Part shown: positions 49,419 to 59,212 of the stretch, in pieces
Layout: every line of letters starts with the position of its first letter
Numbering within the stretch: position 1 is the stretch's first letter
Source: Tistrella mobilis
GTDB lineage: Bacteria; Pseudomonadota; Alphaproteobacteria; Tistrellales; Tistrellaceae
DNA length: 62,804 nt
Direction of reading: 5' to 3'
NCBI RefSeq assembly: GCF_041468085.1
Contig: NZ_CP121016.1
Location: 1 to 62,804 of the forward strand
Translations under genes and position numbers: made by a program
Notes under the pieces: generated by a model
The model's database searches: none
Told to the model about the DNA's origin: nothing
What the model saw: the letters and a program-made list of their open reading frames with translations, nothing else

Positions 49419-51323
49419 ATGCCGCCTCGTTCACCCTTTTTTATCGTGCCCCCACAGGGCCTTTCTCGTCGGCGTTTCGTCCAAGGGTTAGCCGCCGGCG
49501 GCGTTCTCGCTGGGCTGTCCACGCCGGCGTTCAAGGCATTTGCCCAGCAAGGCTCCGCGGCGCGCGGTGCCGCCCCTGTGCTAAAAGGCACCGAGTTCGA
49601 CTTGGTGATCGCCGAATCGCCCGTGAACTTCACGGGCAAGCCAGGCGTGGCTACGACCATCAACGGCTCGCTGCCGGCACCGACATTGCGTTGGCGCGAG
49701 GGTGACACCGTCACAATCCGTGTGACCAACAAGCTGCGTGAAGCCACATCCATCCACTGGCACGGGATCATCCTGCCGTATCAGATGGATGGCGTGCCGG
49801 GCATTAGCTTCAAAGGCATCGCTCCCGGCGAGACCTTCACGTACCGCTTCAAGGTTCAGCAAAGCGGCTCCTACTGGTACCACTCGCACTCCGGCTTCCA
49901 GGAACTCACGGGCATGTACGGGGCGATCATCATCGACCCCGCTGGCGCCGAGACCATCCGCGCCGACCGTGACCACGTGCTGCTGTTCTCGGATTGGACC
50001 GACGAAGACCCGATGCGGGTGTTCACCAAGCTCAAGTCCCAAAGCGACTACTACAACTACAACCAACCTACCGTCTTCGACTTCTTCCGGGACGCCTCGC
50101 GCGACGGCATGGCCGCTGCGATCGACAAGCGCAAGATGTGGAACGAGATGCGGATGAATCCGACGGATCTCGCCGATCTGTCCGCCGCCACGCTGACCTA
50201 TCTGGCCAACGGCGTCACCCCCGCCGGCAATTGGACGGCGTTGTTCCGACCGGGGGAGCGCGTGCGGCTGCGCATGGTCAACGGTGCGGGCAACACCTTC
50301 TACGACGTACGCATTCCCGGACTGAAACTCACGGTGGTGCACGTCGATGGTGTTGACGTGGAGCCGGTGACGGTCGATGAGTTCCGATTCGGTCCGGGCG
50401 AAACCGTCGATGTGATCGTCCAGCCACGGGATGACGCTTACACGATCTTCGCCCAGGCGATGGACCGGACAGGCTACGCGCGTGCCACGCTGGCCGTGCG
50501 TGAAGGTCTTCAAGCTCCCGTGCCTGCCCTCGATCCGGTCGAATGGCTGACCATGAACGACATGATGGGCGGCATGATGGGGGGCATGGACCATGGCGGG
50601 TCCGGCCAGGCCATGGAGATGACCGGGATGACGGGCATGACGGGCATGACGGGCATGACCGGGATGACCGGGATGACCGGGATGGGCTCGGGTTCGATGT
50701 CCGGGATGGATCATGGGGCGATGGCTGGCATGAACCACGGTGGCATGGCGATGGATCACAGCCAACACGCCGCGGCTGCGGGGGGACTGGCCGTGCCCAG
50801 CACTACTGCCCGCCACGCTCGCACCGAGTATGGTGCCAGCACGGACATGCGCGTTGACATGGCGCGCACCAACCTCGATGACCCCGGCATTGGACTGCGC
50901 AACAACGGTCGGCGCGTGTTGACCCTCGCGGATCTGCATACCCCGTCGGGGCCGCTGGACAAGAGAGGCCCTGGCCGGGAGGTCGAATTGCACCTCACGG
51001 GCAACATGGAACGCTACGCATGGTCCCTGGACGGGCTGGAGTTCGGAAAGTCCACGCCGGTGCACTTCAAACACGGCGAGCGGCTGCGGGTCATTCTGCA
51101 CAACGACACCATGATGACCCATCCCATGCACCTGCACGGCATGTGGAGCGAGCTGGAAAGCCCCGACGGTCGCTTCCTTGCGCGCCGCCACACCCTGCCG
51201 GTGCAGCCGGCACAACGCATCAGCTTCCTGGTGACAGCCGACGCGCTCGGCCGCTGGGCGTGGCACTGCCACCTGATGTTCCACATGGATGCCGGCATGT
51301 TCCGCGAAGTCGTGGTGTCTTGA
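49419..51323 (+). CDS. copA: Periplasmic multicopper oxidase CopA
   Basis: A 634-residue multicopper oxidase exported by Tat (SRRRFVQGLAAGG). The copper sites are visible: SIHWHGI, YWYHSHS, THPMHLHGMW and WAWHCHLMFHMDAGM. Between domains there is a Met/His-rich stretch with about seven tandem Met-Thr-Gly-type units followed by MDHGAMAGMNHGGMAMDHSQ, expected to bind copper. It oxidises Cu(I) in the periplasm. It heads the plus-strand copper operon. Confidence 0.93.
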   Translation: MPPRSPFFIVPPQGLSRRRFVQGLAAGGVLAGLSTPAFKAFAQQGSAARGAAPVLKGTEFDLVIAESPVNFTGKPGVATTINGSLPAPTLRWREGDTVTIRVTNKLREATSIHWHGIILPYQMDGVPGISFKGIAPGETFTYRFKVQQSGSYWYHSHSGFQELTGMYGAIIIDPAGAETIRADRDHVLLFSDWTDEDPMRVFTKLKSQSDYYNYNQPTVFDFFRDASRDGMAAAIDKRKMWNEMRMNPTDLADLSAATLTYLANGVTPAGNWTALFRPGERVRLRMVNGAGNTFYDVRIPGLKLTVVHVDGVDVEPVTVDEFRFGPGETVDVIVQPRDDAYTIFAQAMDRTGYARATLAVREGLQAPVPALDPVEWLTMNDMMGGMMGGMDHGGSGQAMEMTGMTGMTGMTGMTGMTGMTGMGSGSMSGMDHGAMAGMNHGGMAMDHSQHAAAAGGLAVPSTTARHARTEYGASTDMRVDMARTNLDDPGIGLRNNGRRVLTLADLHTPSGPLDKRGPGREVELHLTGNMERYAWSLDGLEFGKSTPVHFKHGERLRVILHNDTMMTHPMHLHGMWSELESPDGRFLARRHTLPVQPAQRISFLVTADALGRWAWHCHLMFHMDAGMFREVVVS

Positions 51324-51348
51324 ACCCAGCGCACAAGGAAGACCAAGA

Positions 51349-52329
51349 ATGTCCAAAGCACTCCCCACTCGCGCACTGGCCACGACGCTACTGGCCCTGG
51401 TAAGCGTCGCCGCACAGGCACAAGCACAGAACGACCATGCTGCGCACGGCCAGGCCGACTCTCAAACGGCCGCGCCATCCACTCAGACCGTGGCTCCTGC
51501 CGCCGACCCGCACGCGGGTCACGCGGCGTCGGCGAGCGGCTCGACCGCGGCCCCGGCCATGGATCACGGCAACATGCAGATGCAGGGCGGGTCGGCGCCT
51601 CCTGACGCCCGCGATCCGCATGGCTACTCCAATGGCCTGACATTGGGATCGGGCGACTACGCCGTACCCGGTGTGCCGCGGCTGATGCTGGCCGACGAAC
51701 ACAGGTTCTTCTCGTTGCGCGGCGAAACCCTGGAACGCCGCTTCACGCGCAAAGGGGACGATTCCACGGCCTACGACCTCCAGGCGTGGTATGGGACGAC
51801 CTACAACAAGGCCGTCGTGAAGGCCGAAGGCGATATCGCCAAAGGAAAGCTCGAAGAATCGCGTACCGAGCTTCTCTGGGGGCACGCCGTCGCACCGTAC
51901 TGGGACACCCAGCTCGGCATTCGGGTGGATAACGGCGAAGGCCCGAGCCGTCAATGGTTGGCTTTCGGCATCCAGGGCCTCGCCCCCTACTGGTTCGAGC
52001 TGGAGGCGACGGGCTACGTGGGAAGTGGCGGACGTACGGCGCTGCGTGTCGAAGGCAGCTACGAGCTGCTGCTGACCCAGCGACTGATTCTGGAGCCTCG
52101 CGCCGAGTTGCAGTTCTATGGCAAGGACGACCCGGAACGCGGTATCGGCAAGGGCTTGGCCGAAGCGTCTGCTGGCTTGCGCCTGCGCTATGAATTCAGT
52201 CGCCAGTTCGCCCCCTATATCGGCGTGGAACGGGCGGGCAGCTTCGGACGCACCGCGGACTATGTGCGTGCCGAAGGCGGCCGCGCGCAGCAGACGCGCT
52301 GGGTGGCTGGCGTGCGATTCTGGTTCTAG
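51349..52329 (+). CDS. copB: Copper resistance outer-membrane protein CopB
   Basis: A 326-residue protein: signal peptide (LATTLLALVSVAAQAQA), a His/Met-rich N-terminal region (NDHAAHGQ, MDHGNMQMQGG) and a C-terminal beta-barrel (VAPYWDTQLGIRVDNGEGPS, YELLLTQRLILEPRAELQFY, ending in VRFWF with terminal Phe). This is the CopB family that follows copA in pco/cop operons. AAGGAAG is upstream of ATG 51349. Confidence 0.9.
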   Translation: MSKALPTRALATTLLALVSVAAQAQAQNDHAAHGQADSQTAAPSTQTVAPAADPHAGHAASASGSTAAPAMDHGNMQMQGGSAPPDARDPHGYSNGLTLGSGDYAVPGVPRLMLADEHRFFSLRGETLERRFTRKGDDSTAYDLQAWYGTTYNKAVVKAEGDIAKGKLEESRTELLWGHAVAPYWDTQLGIRVDNGEGPSRQWLAFGIQGLAPYWFELEATGYVGSGGRTALRVEGSYELLLTQRLILEPRAELQFYGKDDPERGIGKGLAEASAGLRLRYEFSRQFAPYIGVERAGSFGRTADYVRAEGGRAQQTRWVAGVRFWF

Positions 52330-52366
52330 AACCTAGCGGGTTTGATCATCTGATGAGAGGCAATCT

Positions 52367-52852
52367 ATGAACATGCACTACGACAGAAGCCAGGGCAAAG
52401 TGCCGAGACGCCAGGCATTGATCGCTGGCTTGTTGGTGATGGCACTCGCAGGACCGAGCCTGGCGCAGAGCCGACCGATTGCCAAGGTCTGGAAGGACCC
52501 GAGCTGCGGATGCTGCAAGGACTGGGTCTCACACCTGCAAGGCGCAGGCTTCGATGTGCAGGTTCTCGACACCGGGAACACGGCAGCGCGCACGCGGCTG
52601 GGCATCCCGCAGAAGTACGGTTCGTGCCACACGGCGCAGATCGGCAGCTATGCCATCGAGGGTCATGTGCCTGCCTCGGACATTCAACGCTTGCTGCGCG
52701 AAGCCCCGCAGGCCATCGGCCTTGCGGCGCCCGGCATGCCGGTCGGTTCGCCCGGCATGGATGGTCCGGCCTATGGTGGACGCAAGGACGCCTACGACGT
52801 GCTGCTGATCGGGAAAAACGGTAGCAGCACGGTCTATCAGTCGCATCGCTGA
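52367..52852 (+). CDS. DUF411 copper-binding periplasmic protein
   Basis: A 161-residue protein with a Tat/Sec-like signal (VPRRQALIAGLLVMALAGPS-LAQ). The DUF411 pattern is clear: VWKDPSCGCCKDWVSHLQGA, KYGSCHTAQIGSYAIEGHVP and LAAPGMPVGSPGM. CxCC, Cys-His and Met residues can hold copper. Such genes are regularly found in cop clusters (sometimes called copG). Confidence 0.88.
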   Translation: MNMHYDRSQGKVPRRQALIAGLLVMALAGPSLAQSRPIAKVWKDPSCGCCKDWVSHLQGAGFDVQVLDTGNTAARTRLGIPQKYGSCHTAQIGSYAIEGHVPASDIQRLLREAPQAIGLAAPGMPVGSPGMDGPAYGGRKDAYDVLLIGKNGSSTVYQSHR

Positions 52853-52880
52853 CCATCCATCAACCCTTCTCCGTGGAGAT

Positions 52881-53159
52881 ATGCCATGCAGCATCAGCAC
52901 ACACATACCCCCCAGCGATCGTCCCCGGTTCTGGCGATCGCGCTACGGCGTGGCGTTCCTCATCATCGCCGCTGTCGCCGCGTATTTCCTGCTCAAGGAG
53001 CACACGGCACATGTTGCCGGCTATCTCCCCTTCCTGCTGCTGGCGGCTTGTCCGCTGATGCACCTGTTCATGCACCGTGGTCACGGCCACGGCGGACACG
53101 ATCATGCCGCGCGTCAGGGTGAGGAAGGTGCCGCAGCCTCCAAGGAGCAGAAGCAATGA
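52881..53159 (+). CDS. Small His-rich membrane protein (DUF2933-like)
   Basis: A 92-residue protein with the core YGVAFLIIAAVAAYFLLKEH and GYLPFLLLAACPLMHLFMHR, then GHGHGGHDH. This matches the small DUF2933-type membrane proteins of copper operons. The ATG at 52881 gives the start MPCSISTHIPPSDRPRFWR; an ATG four bases on reads MQHQHTHT, the expected His-rich start, in another frame. The two frames meet at a run of six C near 52908, so either an indel there changed the start or 52881 is used. Confidence 0.7.
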   Translation: MPCSISTHIPPSDRPRFWRSRYGVAFLIIAAVAAYFLLKEHTAHVAGYLPFLLLAACPLMHLFMHRGHGHGGHDHAARQGEEGAAASKEQKQ

Positions 53160-53272
53160 GTCGAGGCACTCGCACCGTGCGAGCACGCGACGCCGCGCTT
53201 GTCTCCTTGCGCGCGTGCGGCCTGCTGCGATCACCAGACACCAACGGTTAACGGCGGAGGGCACTTGTCACT

Positions 53273-55753
53273 ATGAATTCACCCAGCAAGTCTTCAGGAC
53301 ATGAGCACGCAGGCATGGCGGCGGGTGCCACAACGTCCGGCACGCATACCCACCACCATCACGCCAGCCATGCTGGAAGTGACGATGCGGGCGGGCCCTC
53401 AAGCCACTCGCAGCCCGATGCCTCGACACGAGATCCGGTGTGTGGGATGGCGGTCACGGCGGCGTCGGAGCACCGCTCCACGCACTTGGGGAACACGTAC
53501 CTGTTTTGCAGCACCGGATGCAAGGCCAAATTCGACGCCGATCCGGCGCGATATGCCAGCGGTGGCGCGGGCATAGGCACAGGCAGCGGCCATGCACCGC
53601 ATCACCATGCCAGCACCGCGATTTCACCGGCCCCGGCGGCATCGCCAACCGCACCCGGAACAATCTACACCTGCCCGATGCACCCGGAGATCCGCCAGGA
53701 TCATCCGGGAATCTGCCCCAAGTGCGGGATGACGCTGGAGCCTCTGCTGCCCGACCTCGACGACGACAACCCGGAGTTGCGTGACTTCTCGCGTCGCTTC
53801 TGGTGGACCTTGCCGTTGACGCTCGTGGTCCTGGCGCTGGCGATGCTGGGCGAGCGGCTACACCTGATGGACATGGCTACACAGAGCTGGGTCGAGTTGG
53901 TGCTGTCGTTGCCGATCGTGCTGTGGGCCGGCTGGCCCTTCTTCTCCCGCGGCTGGCTGTCCGTGGTCAACCGCAGCCCGAACATGTGGACACTGATCGG
54001 CCTGGGAACGGGTGCGGCATTCATCTACAGCGTCGTGGCAACCGTTGCGCCGGAAGTGTTTCCAGCTTCCTTCATGTCCATGGGACGGGTCGGCGTGTAT
54101 TTCGAGGCCGCCGCCGTCATCATCTCGCTGACACTGCTCGGCCAGGTGCTGGAACTCAAGGCGCGCTCCCAGACTTCGGCGGCCATCAAGTCGCTGCTGG
54201 GGCTGGCGCCCAAGACCGCGCGGCGCATCAATGCGGACGGCAGCGAGGAAGACGTGCCGCTCAGCCATGTGCACGTCGGCGATCTGCTGCGCATCCGACC
54301 CGGCGAGAAGGTGCCGGTGGATGGCATCGTGCACGAGGGCAGCAGCTCGATTGACGAATCCATGCTGACCGGCGAACCGCTGCCCGTAAGCAAGCGCGCG
54401 GGCGACAAGGTCATCGGGGCCACACTCAACACCAGCGGCGCGCTGGTCATGCGTTCGGAGCGGATCGGCTCGGACACCGTTCTGTCGCAGATCGTCCAGA
54501 TGGTCGCCCAGGCGCAGCGTTCCAAGGCGCCGATGCAACGCATGGCCGATGTCGTTGCCGGCTACTTCGTGATGGCCGTCGTTGCCATTGCGGTCACGAC
54601 GCTCTTTGTATGGGGATTCTTCGGGCCGCAGCCCACCTGGGTCTATGGACTCATCAATGCGGTGGCCGTTCTGATCATCGCCTGCCCGTGCGCGCTGGGT
54701 CTGGCCACGCCGATGTCGATCATGGTCGCAACGGGCCGTGGCGCCACGCAGGGCGTGCTATTCCGCGATGCCGCGGCGATCGAGAATCTTCGCAAGGTCG
54801 ATACCCTCGTCATCGACAAGACAGGAACCCTGACCGAAGGCCGACCTGCTTTCGATCAGGTCGTCGCAGCACCCGGCTTTACGAACGATGAGGTGCTGCG
54901 TCTTGCGGCCAGCCTGGACCAGGGCAGTGAACACCCCCTGGCCGACGCCATCGTGCAGGCCGCGCGTGCCCAGGGCCTCCAACTCGTGAAGCCTCAGAGC
55001 TTTGAATCGGGAACCGGCATCGGCGTGCGCGGAAAGGTTGAGCACCGGCAACTCGCGTTGGGCAACACAGTGCTGATGGAACAGTCTGGCGTATCGGTGG
55101 AACCGCTCGTACCCCAGGCCGAAGCTCTGCGCGGCGAAGGGGCAAGCGTCATGTACTTGGCTGTGGACGGGCAGCTCGCGGGCTTGCTCGCCGTATCCGA
55201 TCCGGTCAAGGGCAGCACCCCCGAGGCCCTGGCCGCGTTGAAGGCTGCGGGCCTGCGGGTCATCATGGCCACCGGGGACGGGCAGACCACCGCCAAAGCC
55301 GTCGGTGCACGCCTAGGCATCGACGAGGTGCATGGTGAGGTCAAGCCGGCGGACAAGCTCATGTTGATCGAGCGGCTGCAGAAAGAAGGACGCATCGTCG
55401 CCATGGCCGGAGACGGCATCAACGACGCGCCGGCCTTGGCGAAGGCAGACGTGGGCATCGCCATGGGAACGGGGACCGACGTGGCGATGAACAGCGCCCA
55501 GGTCACGCTGGTCAAGGGCGACCTGCGTGGCATCGCTGTCGCTCGCACGCTCTCGGTGAGTACCGTGCGCAACATGAAGCAGAACCTCATGTTCGCCTTC
55601 CTCTACAACGCGCTGGGCATCCCCATCGCCGCCGGGGTTCTCTATCCCCTCACGGGCTGGCTGCTGTCGCCGCTGATCGCAGCATTGGCGATGAGCCTGA
55701 GTTCGGCGTCGGTCGTTGGCAACGCCTTGCGCCTGAGAGCGAGCCGACTGTGA
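53273..55753 (+). CDS. copF: P1B-type copper-exporting ATPase
   Basis: An 826-residue ATPase. The N-terminal 130 residues are His-rich with a YHS-type domain ([20 protein letters not shown]) and a heavy-metal-binding segment [20 protein letters not shown]. The ion-binding CPC is in [13 protein letters not shown] near residue 469, the phosphorylation site DKTGTLTEG near 514, TGEPLPVSK and [20 protein letters not shown] are also normal. It pumps Cu(I) out of the cytosol. The ordinary CxxC HMA domain is replaced by the YHS/HMBD start, as in CopF-type pumps. Confidence 0.92.
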   Translation: MNSPSKSSGHEHAGMAAGATTSGTHTHHHHASHAGSDDAGGPSSHSQPDASTRDPVCGMAVTAASEHRSTHLGNTYLFCSTGCKAKFDADPARYASGGAGIGTGSGHAPHHHASTAISPAPAASPTAPGTIYTCPMHPEIRQDHPGICPKCGMTLEPLLPDLDDDNPELRDFSRRFWWTLPLTLVVLALAMLGERLHLMDMATQSWVELVLSLPIVLWAGWPFFSRGWLSVVNRSPNMWTLIGLGTGAAFIYSVVATVAPEVFPASFMSMGRVGVYFEAAAVIISLTLLGQVLELKARSQTSAAIKSLLGLAPKTARRINADGSEEDVPLSHVHVGDLLRIRPGEKVPVDGIVHEGSSSIDESMLTGEPLPVSKRAGDKVIGATLNTSGALVMRSERIGSDTVLSQIVQMVAQAQRSKAPMQRMADVVAGYFVMAVVAIAVTTLFVWGFFGPQPTWVYGLINAVAVLIIACPCALGLATPMSIMVATGRGATQGVLFRDAAAIENLRKVDTLVIDKTGTLTEGRPAFDQVVAAPGFTNDEVLRLAASLDQGSEHPLADAIVQAARAQGLQLVKPQSFESGTGIGVRGKVEHRQLALGNTVLMEQSGVSVEPLVPQAEALRGEGASVMYLAVDGQLAGLLAVSDPVKGSTPEALAALKAAGLRVIMATGDGQTTAKAVGARLGIDEVHGEVKPADKLMLIERLQKEGRIVAMAGDGINDAPALAKADVGIAMGTGTDVAMNSAQVTLVKGDLRGIAVARTLSVSTVRNMKQNLMFAFLYNALGIPIAAGVLYPLTGWLLSPLIAALAMSLSSASVVGNALRLRASRL

Positions 55754-55894
55754 CCGGATTTTCTTTCTGAACCTACAGGAGCCTGCTATCGCCCAGCGAA
55801 CCGTTTCTTTCGTTCCACGCCGTTGCGAAGGTGCAAGCCTTATCTCGGCACTTCGCTCTTAAACCACTCCTCACACATCAAGGTAGAAATCTCT

Positions 55895-56281
55895 ATGACC
55901 CGTTCACATTTCATCGCCAAGCTCGTCGCGCCGATCGCTGCTGGTCTGTTCGCCACCGCCGCATTCGCGCATCCTTCGCTGGTGTCTTCAACGCCAGCCG
56001 ACAAGTCGCAGGTTTCCGCGCCAGCCACCATCGAGCTGAAGTTCTCCGAAACGCTGGTGCCGCAGTTCTCCGCCGCGAGCCTTGTCATGACTGGCATGCC
56101 GGGAATGGCGAGCCATGGCCCGATGAAGATCAACGCCAGCGTCGCGGGTGCCGGCGACGGCAAGACCATGGTCATCACGCCAGCACAGGCGCTCCAGCCC
56201 GGCGACTATCGCGTCGAATGGCGTGCCGTCTCCTCGGACACGCATCCGATCACGGGTAACGTCACCTTCAAGGTGAAGTAA
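55895..56281 (+). CDS. copC: Periplasmic copper-binding protein CopC
   Basis: A 128-residue CopC protein: signal peptide MTRSHFIAKLVAPIAAGLFA...AFA, then mature HPSLVSSTPADKSQV beginning with the copper-binding His, a Met loop MTGMPGMASHGPM, and the end VEWRAVSSDTHPITGNVTFK. Lies directly before copD. Confidence 0.92.
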   Translation: MTRSHFIAKLVAPIAAGLFATAAFAHPSLVSSTPADKSQVSAPATIELKFSETLVPQFSAASLVMTGMPGMASHGPMKINASVAGAGDGKTMVITPAQALQPGDYRVEWRAVSSDTHPITGNVTFKVK

Positions 56282-56285
56282 GCCC

Positions 56286-57212
56286 ATGGCCGGGGATTGG
56301 TTGACCATCGTCCTGCGCCTGGCGCTTTATCTGGACCTGGCGGCGGCGTTTGGCGTCGCCATGTTCGGACTCTATGCTTTGGGCAACGCCGAGCGATCCT
56401 CGACGATCTCGCGCCGCTATCGCGTCCTCATTGGCGCATCCGCTGCCATCGGCATTGCCCTGTCGATGTGGGGCATGACGGTCATGGCCAAGGCCATGTC
56501 CGGCGCCCAAAGCTACGCGGAGCTGTCAACGCACGTTTTCGACATGCTCATTACGGGCACGCACATGGGCATCGCCTGGTGCATTCGCATCCTCGCGCTG
56601 TTGGTGTGTGTGCTCGTCGCAATGTTGAAATTGAACGCTACCTTGCGATTTGCAGTGATGGCGCTCTCCACCGGCGTGGCGCTGGCGACCCTTGCGTGGG
56701 CAGGCCACGGCGCCATGGACGACGGCGTTCGCGGCTACATCCATCTTGCGTCGGATATCACCCACCTCTGGGCAGCGGGCGCTTGGGTGGGCGCATTGTT
56801 GGCGTTCTTGATGCTGGCATCCCACAAGCGGGATGTCGCGCAAGACCCGGTAGCGGTCCTCAGTCGGACGTCGAATGGCTTTGCTCGCATAGGTACAGCG
56901 ATCGTGGCTGCACTCGTCGTGAGTGGAACTCTCAATTACCTGTTGATCGCCGGACCATCGTTTGATCCGCTCATCTCGACGCTGTATGGCCGGCTGCTGA
57001 TGGTAAAGCTCCTGCTTTTCGCAGGCATGCTGGCGTTGGCTGCTGCCAATCGGTATCGGTTGAGCCCGAGCCTGGAGGCAGCTTTGAAGGCAGGCAATCG
57101 CGCACAGGCAGTCATCAAGCTTAGGCAGAGTCTGTTCACGGAGGCAACCTTGGCCGTTTTGGTTCTGGCGAGCGTTGCATGGCTTGGCATCTTGTCTCCC
57201 ACTGGAACCTAA
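56286..57212 (+). CDS. copD: Copper resistance inner-membrane protein CopD
   Basis: A 308-residue protein with about eight spans, including FGVAMFGLYALGN, IGIALSMWGMTVMAKAMSGA, THVFDMLITGTHMGIAWCIR and IHLASDITHLWAAGAWVGAL. This is the PcoD/CopD family, which moves copper with CopC. The gene starts four bases after copC. A 115-bp gap follows up to the ISPpu12-like element. Confidence 0.9.
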   Translation: MAGDWLTIVLRLALYLDLAAAFGVAMFGLYALGNAERSSTISRRYRVLIGASAAIGIALSMWGMTVMAKAMSGAQSYAELSTHVFDMLITGTHMGIAWCIRILALLVCVLVAMLKLNATLRFAVMALSTGVALATLAWAGHGAMDDGVRGYIHLASDITHLWAAGAWVGALLAFLMLASHKRDVAQDPVAVLSRTSNGFARIGTAIVAALVVSGTLNYLLIAGPSFDPLISTLYGRLLMVKLLLFAGMLALAAANRYRLSPSLEAALKAGNRAQAVIKLRQSLFTEATLAVLVLASVAWLGILSPTGT

Positions 57213-57385
57213 TCCTTCATGGGCGGCAGATGACAGCGCATGAATTGAATGTAATGCACGGGTAAGCCCTCTGTAGACCGCCTGCTTCTACATTTAACGA
57301 CGCGGCGCAAGTTGTCGTCGTTTTTACGGGTATACGGATTTAATGGTTGATGGGGCACCTTCACCCCATCAATCTGATACCACCC

Positions 57386-58675
57386 TCAGATGGTTGACAG
57401 ATCGACTCCGTAGTTGAGTTCCTCTGCGAAGTCCGGCAGTCCGTAACCGATGGTTTTCTTGTAGAAAGGAGAGACCTTCGCAGTCGGTGCCTTCTTCTTG
57501 TGCTTCGTGGTGTAGAGCATTCGTGCCCGCATCACCTCGAAGGAGTAACCGCGCCCTTCACGGTTCTTGTCCTTGGCCAGTCGGTTGATGGACTCCGTGT
57601 AAGCGTTGGTGACGGGCATGTCCGTCTCGAAGTAGGTCATGGTCTCTTCGCGCCAGTTTCCCACTGCCCTGACCAGATCGCTCCAGACTTCCTTTTGGCC
57701 CTTCGGGATGGTGGCTATCCACTCGTCCAGGGCGGCTTCTGCCTGGAGCCGTGTGGTGGCGTCCCAGATGCCGTAGAAGCGCTCCTTGTGCTCGTAGGCG
57801 GCCAGCAGTTGCGGGAACGCGCCTGTCCAGGTCTCCATGATGAGGCGCTCCCGGTCTGAGACTTCGTGAGCGCGTTTCAGCAGGATTTTCCGGTCTCCCT
57901 TGAGAGTCCGGCTCTGGGACGGTTTCAGCTCCTTTCTGAGGCCCTTGCGCACTCTCTCTAGGGCATCGTTGGCCATGCGCACCACATGGAACTTATCGAC
58001 CACGATACGGGCCTGGGGCAGCACAGCCTTGACCGCTGCCCGGTAGGGGTTCCACATGTCCATGCTGACGATCTCGACCTTCTGCCGGTCTTTCAGCTTC
58101 ATCAGGTAGTTGGTCACCACGTCCTGGCGGCGGGTGGCCAGCAGGTCGAGCAGGGTTCGCTCCTCAATGTTGGTCAGAATGCAGCGGTAGCGCTTGTTCA
58201 GGTATAGCTCGTCAATGCCCAGGATGCGGGGCGTCTCGAAGCGGTGCCAGCGCCCCAGGAACTCGGCGCGGGCGTTGAAGATGTCGCGCACCGTCTTCTC
58301 GTCCAGGCCGGTCTGTGCCGCCACAAAGGTGTAGGGGTGGTTGAAGGATTCCTTCTCCACGTACTCATGCAGCCGCAGTGTCATACGGAATCCGTCCACC
58401 ATCTCCGGTAGCTGGGGCCTGAATGTTGTCTTGCAGGCCCGGCAGGTGTATCGGCGGCGGACCACCCAGAGAGTGACCCGCTTGCCGTGGATGGGCAGAT
58501 CACGATAGGGAACGTCACGCTTGCCGAACCGTACGAACTCACCCTGCACGCCGCATTCCTCGCAGGCGATGGGATCGGGCACGTCCACCTGGAAGTGCAT
58601 TTCGTCGTCGGTTGATTTGCAGCCCAGTACTTGGTATTGCGGCAGGTGAAGGATGTTGTCGGGAAGTTCGGTCAT
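57386..58675 (-). CDS. tnpA: ISL3-family transposase
   Basis: A 429-residue transposase. The N-terminal zinc region CEECGVQGEFVRFGKRDVPY and RRRYTCRACKTTFRPQLP is typical of ISL3; the DDE core has ILGIDELYLNKRYRCILTNI, SMDMWNPYRAAVKAVLPQAR, IVVDKFHVVRMANDALERVR and the late Glu in VTNAYTESINRLAK. Intact. Confidence 0.92.
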   Translation of the reverse strand: MTELPDNILHLPQYQVLGCKSTDDEMHFQVDVPDPIACEECGVQGEFVRFGKRDVPYRDLPIHGKRVTLWVVRRRYTCRACKTTFRPQLPEMVDGFRMTLRLHEYVEKESFNHPYTFVAAQTGLDEKTVRDIFNARAEFLGRWHRFETPRILGIDELYLNKRYRCILTNIEERTLLDLLATRRQDVVTNYLMKLKDRQKVEIVSMDMWNPYRAAVKAVLPQARIVVDKFHVVRMANDALERVRKGLRKELKPSQSRTLKGDRKILLKRAHEVSDRERLIMETWTGAFPQLLAAYEHKERFYGIWDATTRLQAEAALDEWIATIPKGQKEVWSDLVRAVGNWREETMTYFETDMPVTNAYTESINRLAKDKNREGRGYSFEVMRARMLYTTKHKKKAPTAKVSPFYKKTIGYGLPDFAEELNYGVDLSTI

Positions 58676-58696
58676 GGTGTTGTATAGGCGTAGGTG

Positions 58697-59209
58697 TCAG
58701 TCAGATCCATCCGGCTCGGCATTGGTGTTTGCTTTTTTACCCAACAAGCTGCTGGAAACGAAAAGTAAGGCACCGAGGACAATTGCAATATCAGCCAGGT
58801 TGAAGGCCGGCCAATGCCAGTCTCGCCAATAGAAATCAAAGGAATCCACAACATAGCCGCGAAAGACCCGGTCAATCAGGTTGCCCATGGCGCCACCGAG
58901 GATAAGACTGTAAGCGATGGCTTCTCCTTTATGACGATTTTCAAGGATCAGCTTGATCAGAAAAATCGAGACCACTACCGCGATTCCGATAAAAAAGTAG
59001 CGCTGCCAGCCTCCACCATTCGCAAAAAGACTGAATGCGGCACCGGTGTTCCATAGGTGCACCCAGTTAAAGAACGGGGTCACCGAAACATACTCGCCAT
59101 AGGCCATTGATTGCTGCACCAGCCACTTTACAGCCTGATCAGACGCTGCCAGCAGGCCCGATATGGACAATAGGGCATACGGCGAGAGCTTTTTGCCAAT
59201 AATGAGCAT
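58697..59209 (-). CDS. lspA: Signal peptidase II (mobile-element version)
   Basis: A 170-residue inner-membrane protease with four spans. The catalytic Asp residues are in LGGAMGNLIDRVFRGYVVDS and FNLADIAIVLGALL, and WNTGAAFSLF is the other signature. It removes lipoprotein signal peptides. LspA genes travel with CDF genes in ISPpu12-type elements. It is four bases from the CDF gene on the same strand. Confidence 0.93.
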   Translation of the reverse strand: MLIIGKKLSPYALLSISGLLAASDQAVKWLVQQSMAYGEYVSVTPFFNWVHLWNTGAAFSLFANGGGWQRYFFIGIAVVVSIFLIKLILENRHKGEAIAYSLILGGAMGNLIDRVFRGYVVDSFDFYWRDWHWPAFNLADIAIVLGALLFVSSSLLGKKANTNAEPDGSD

Positions 59210-59212
59210 TAT

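Noticed and set aside
50612..50700. Short tandem repeat that could suggest a CRISPR or VNTR locus
   Set aside because: The 9-base unit is in frame inside copA and encodes Met-Thr-Gly repeats; there are no spacers.
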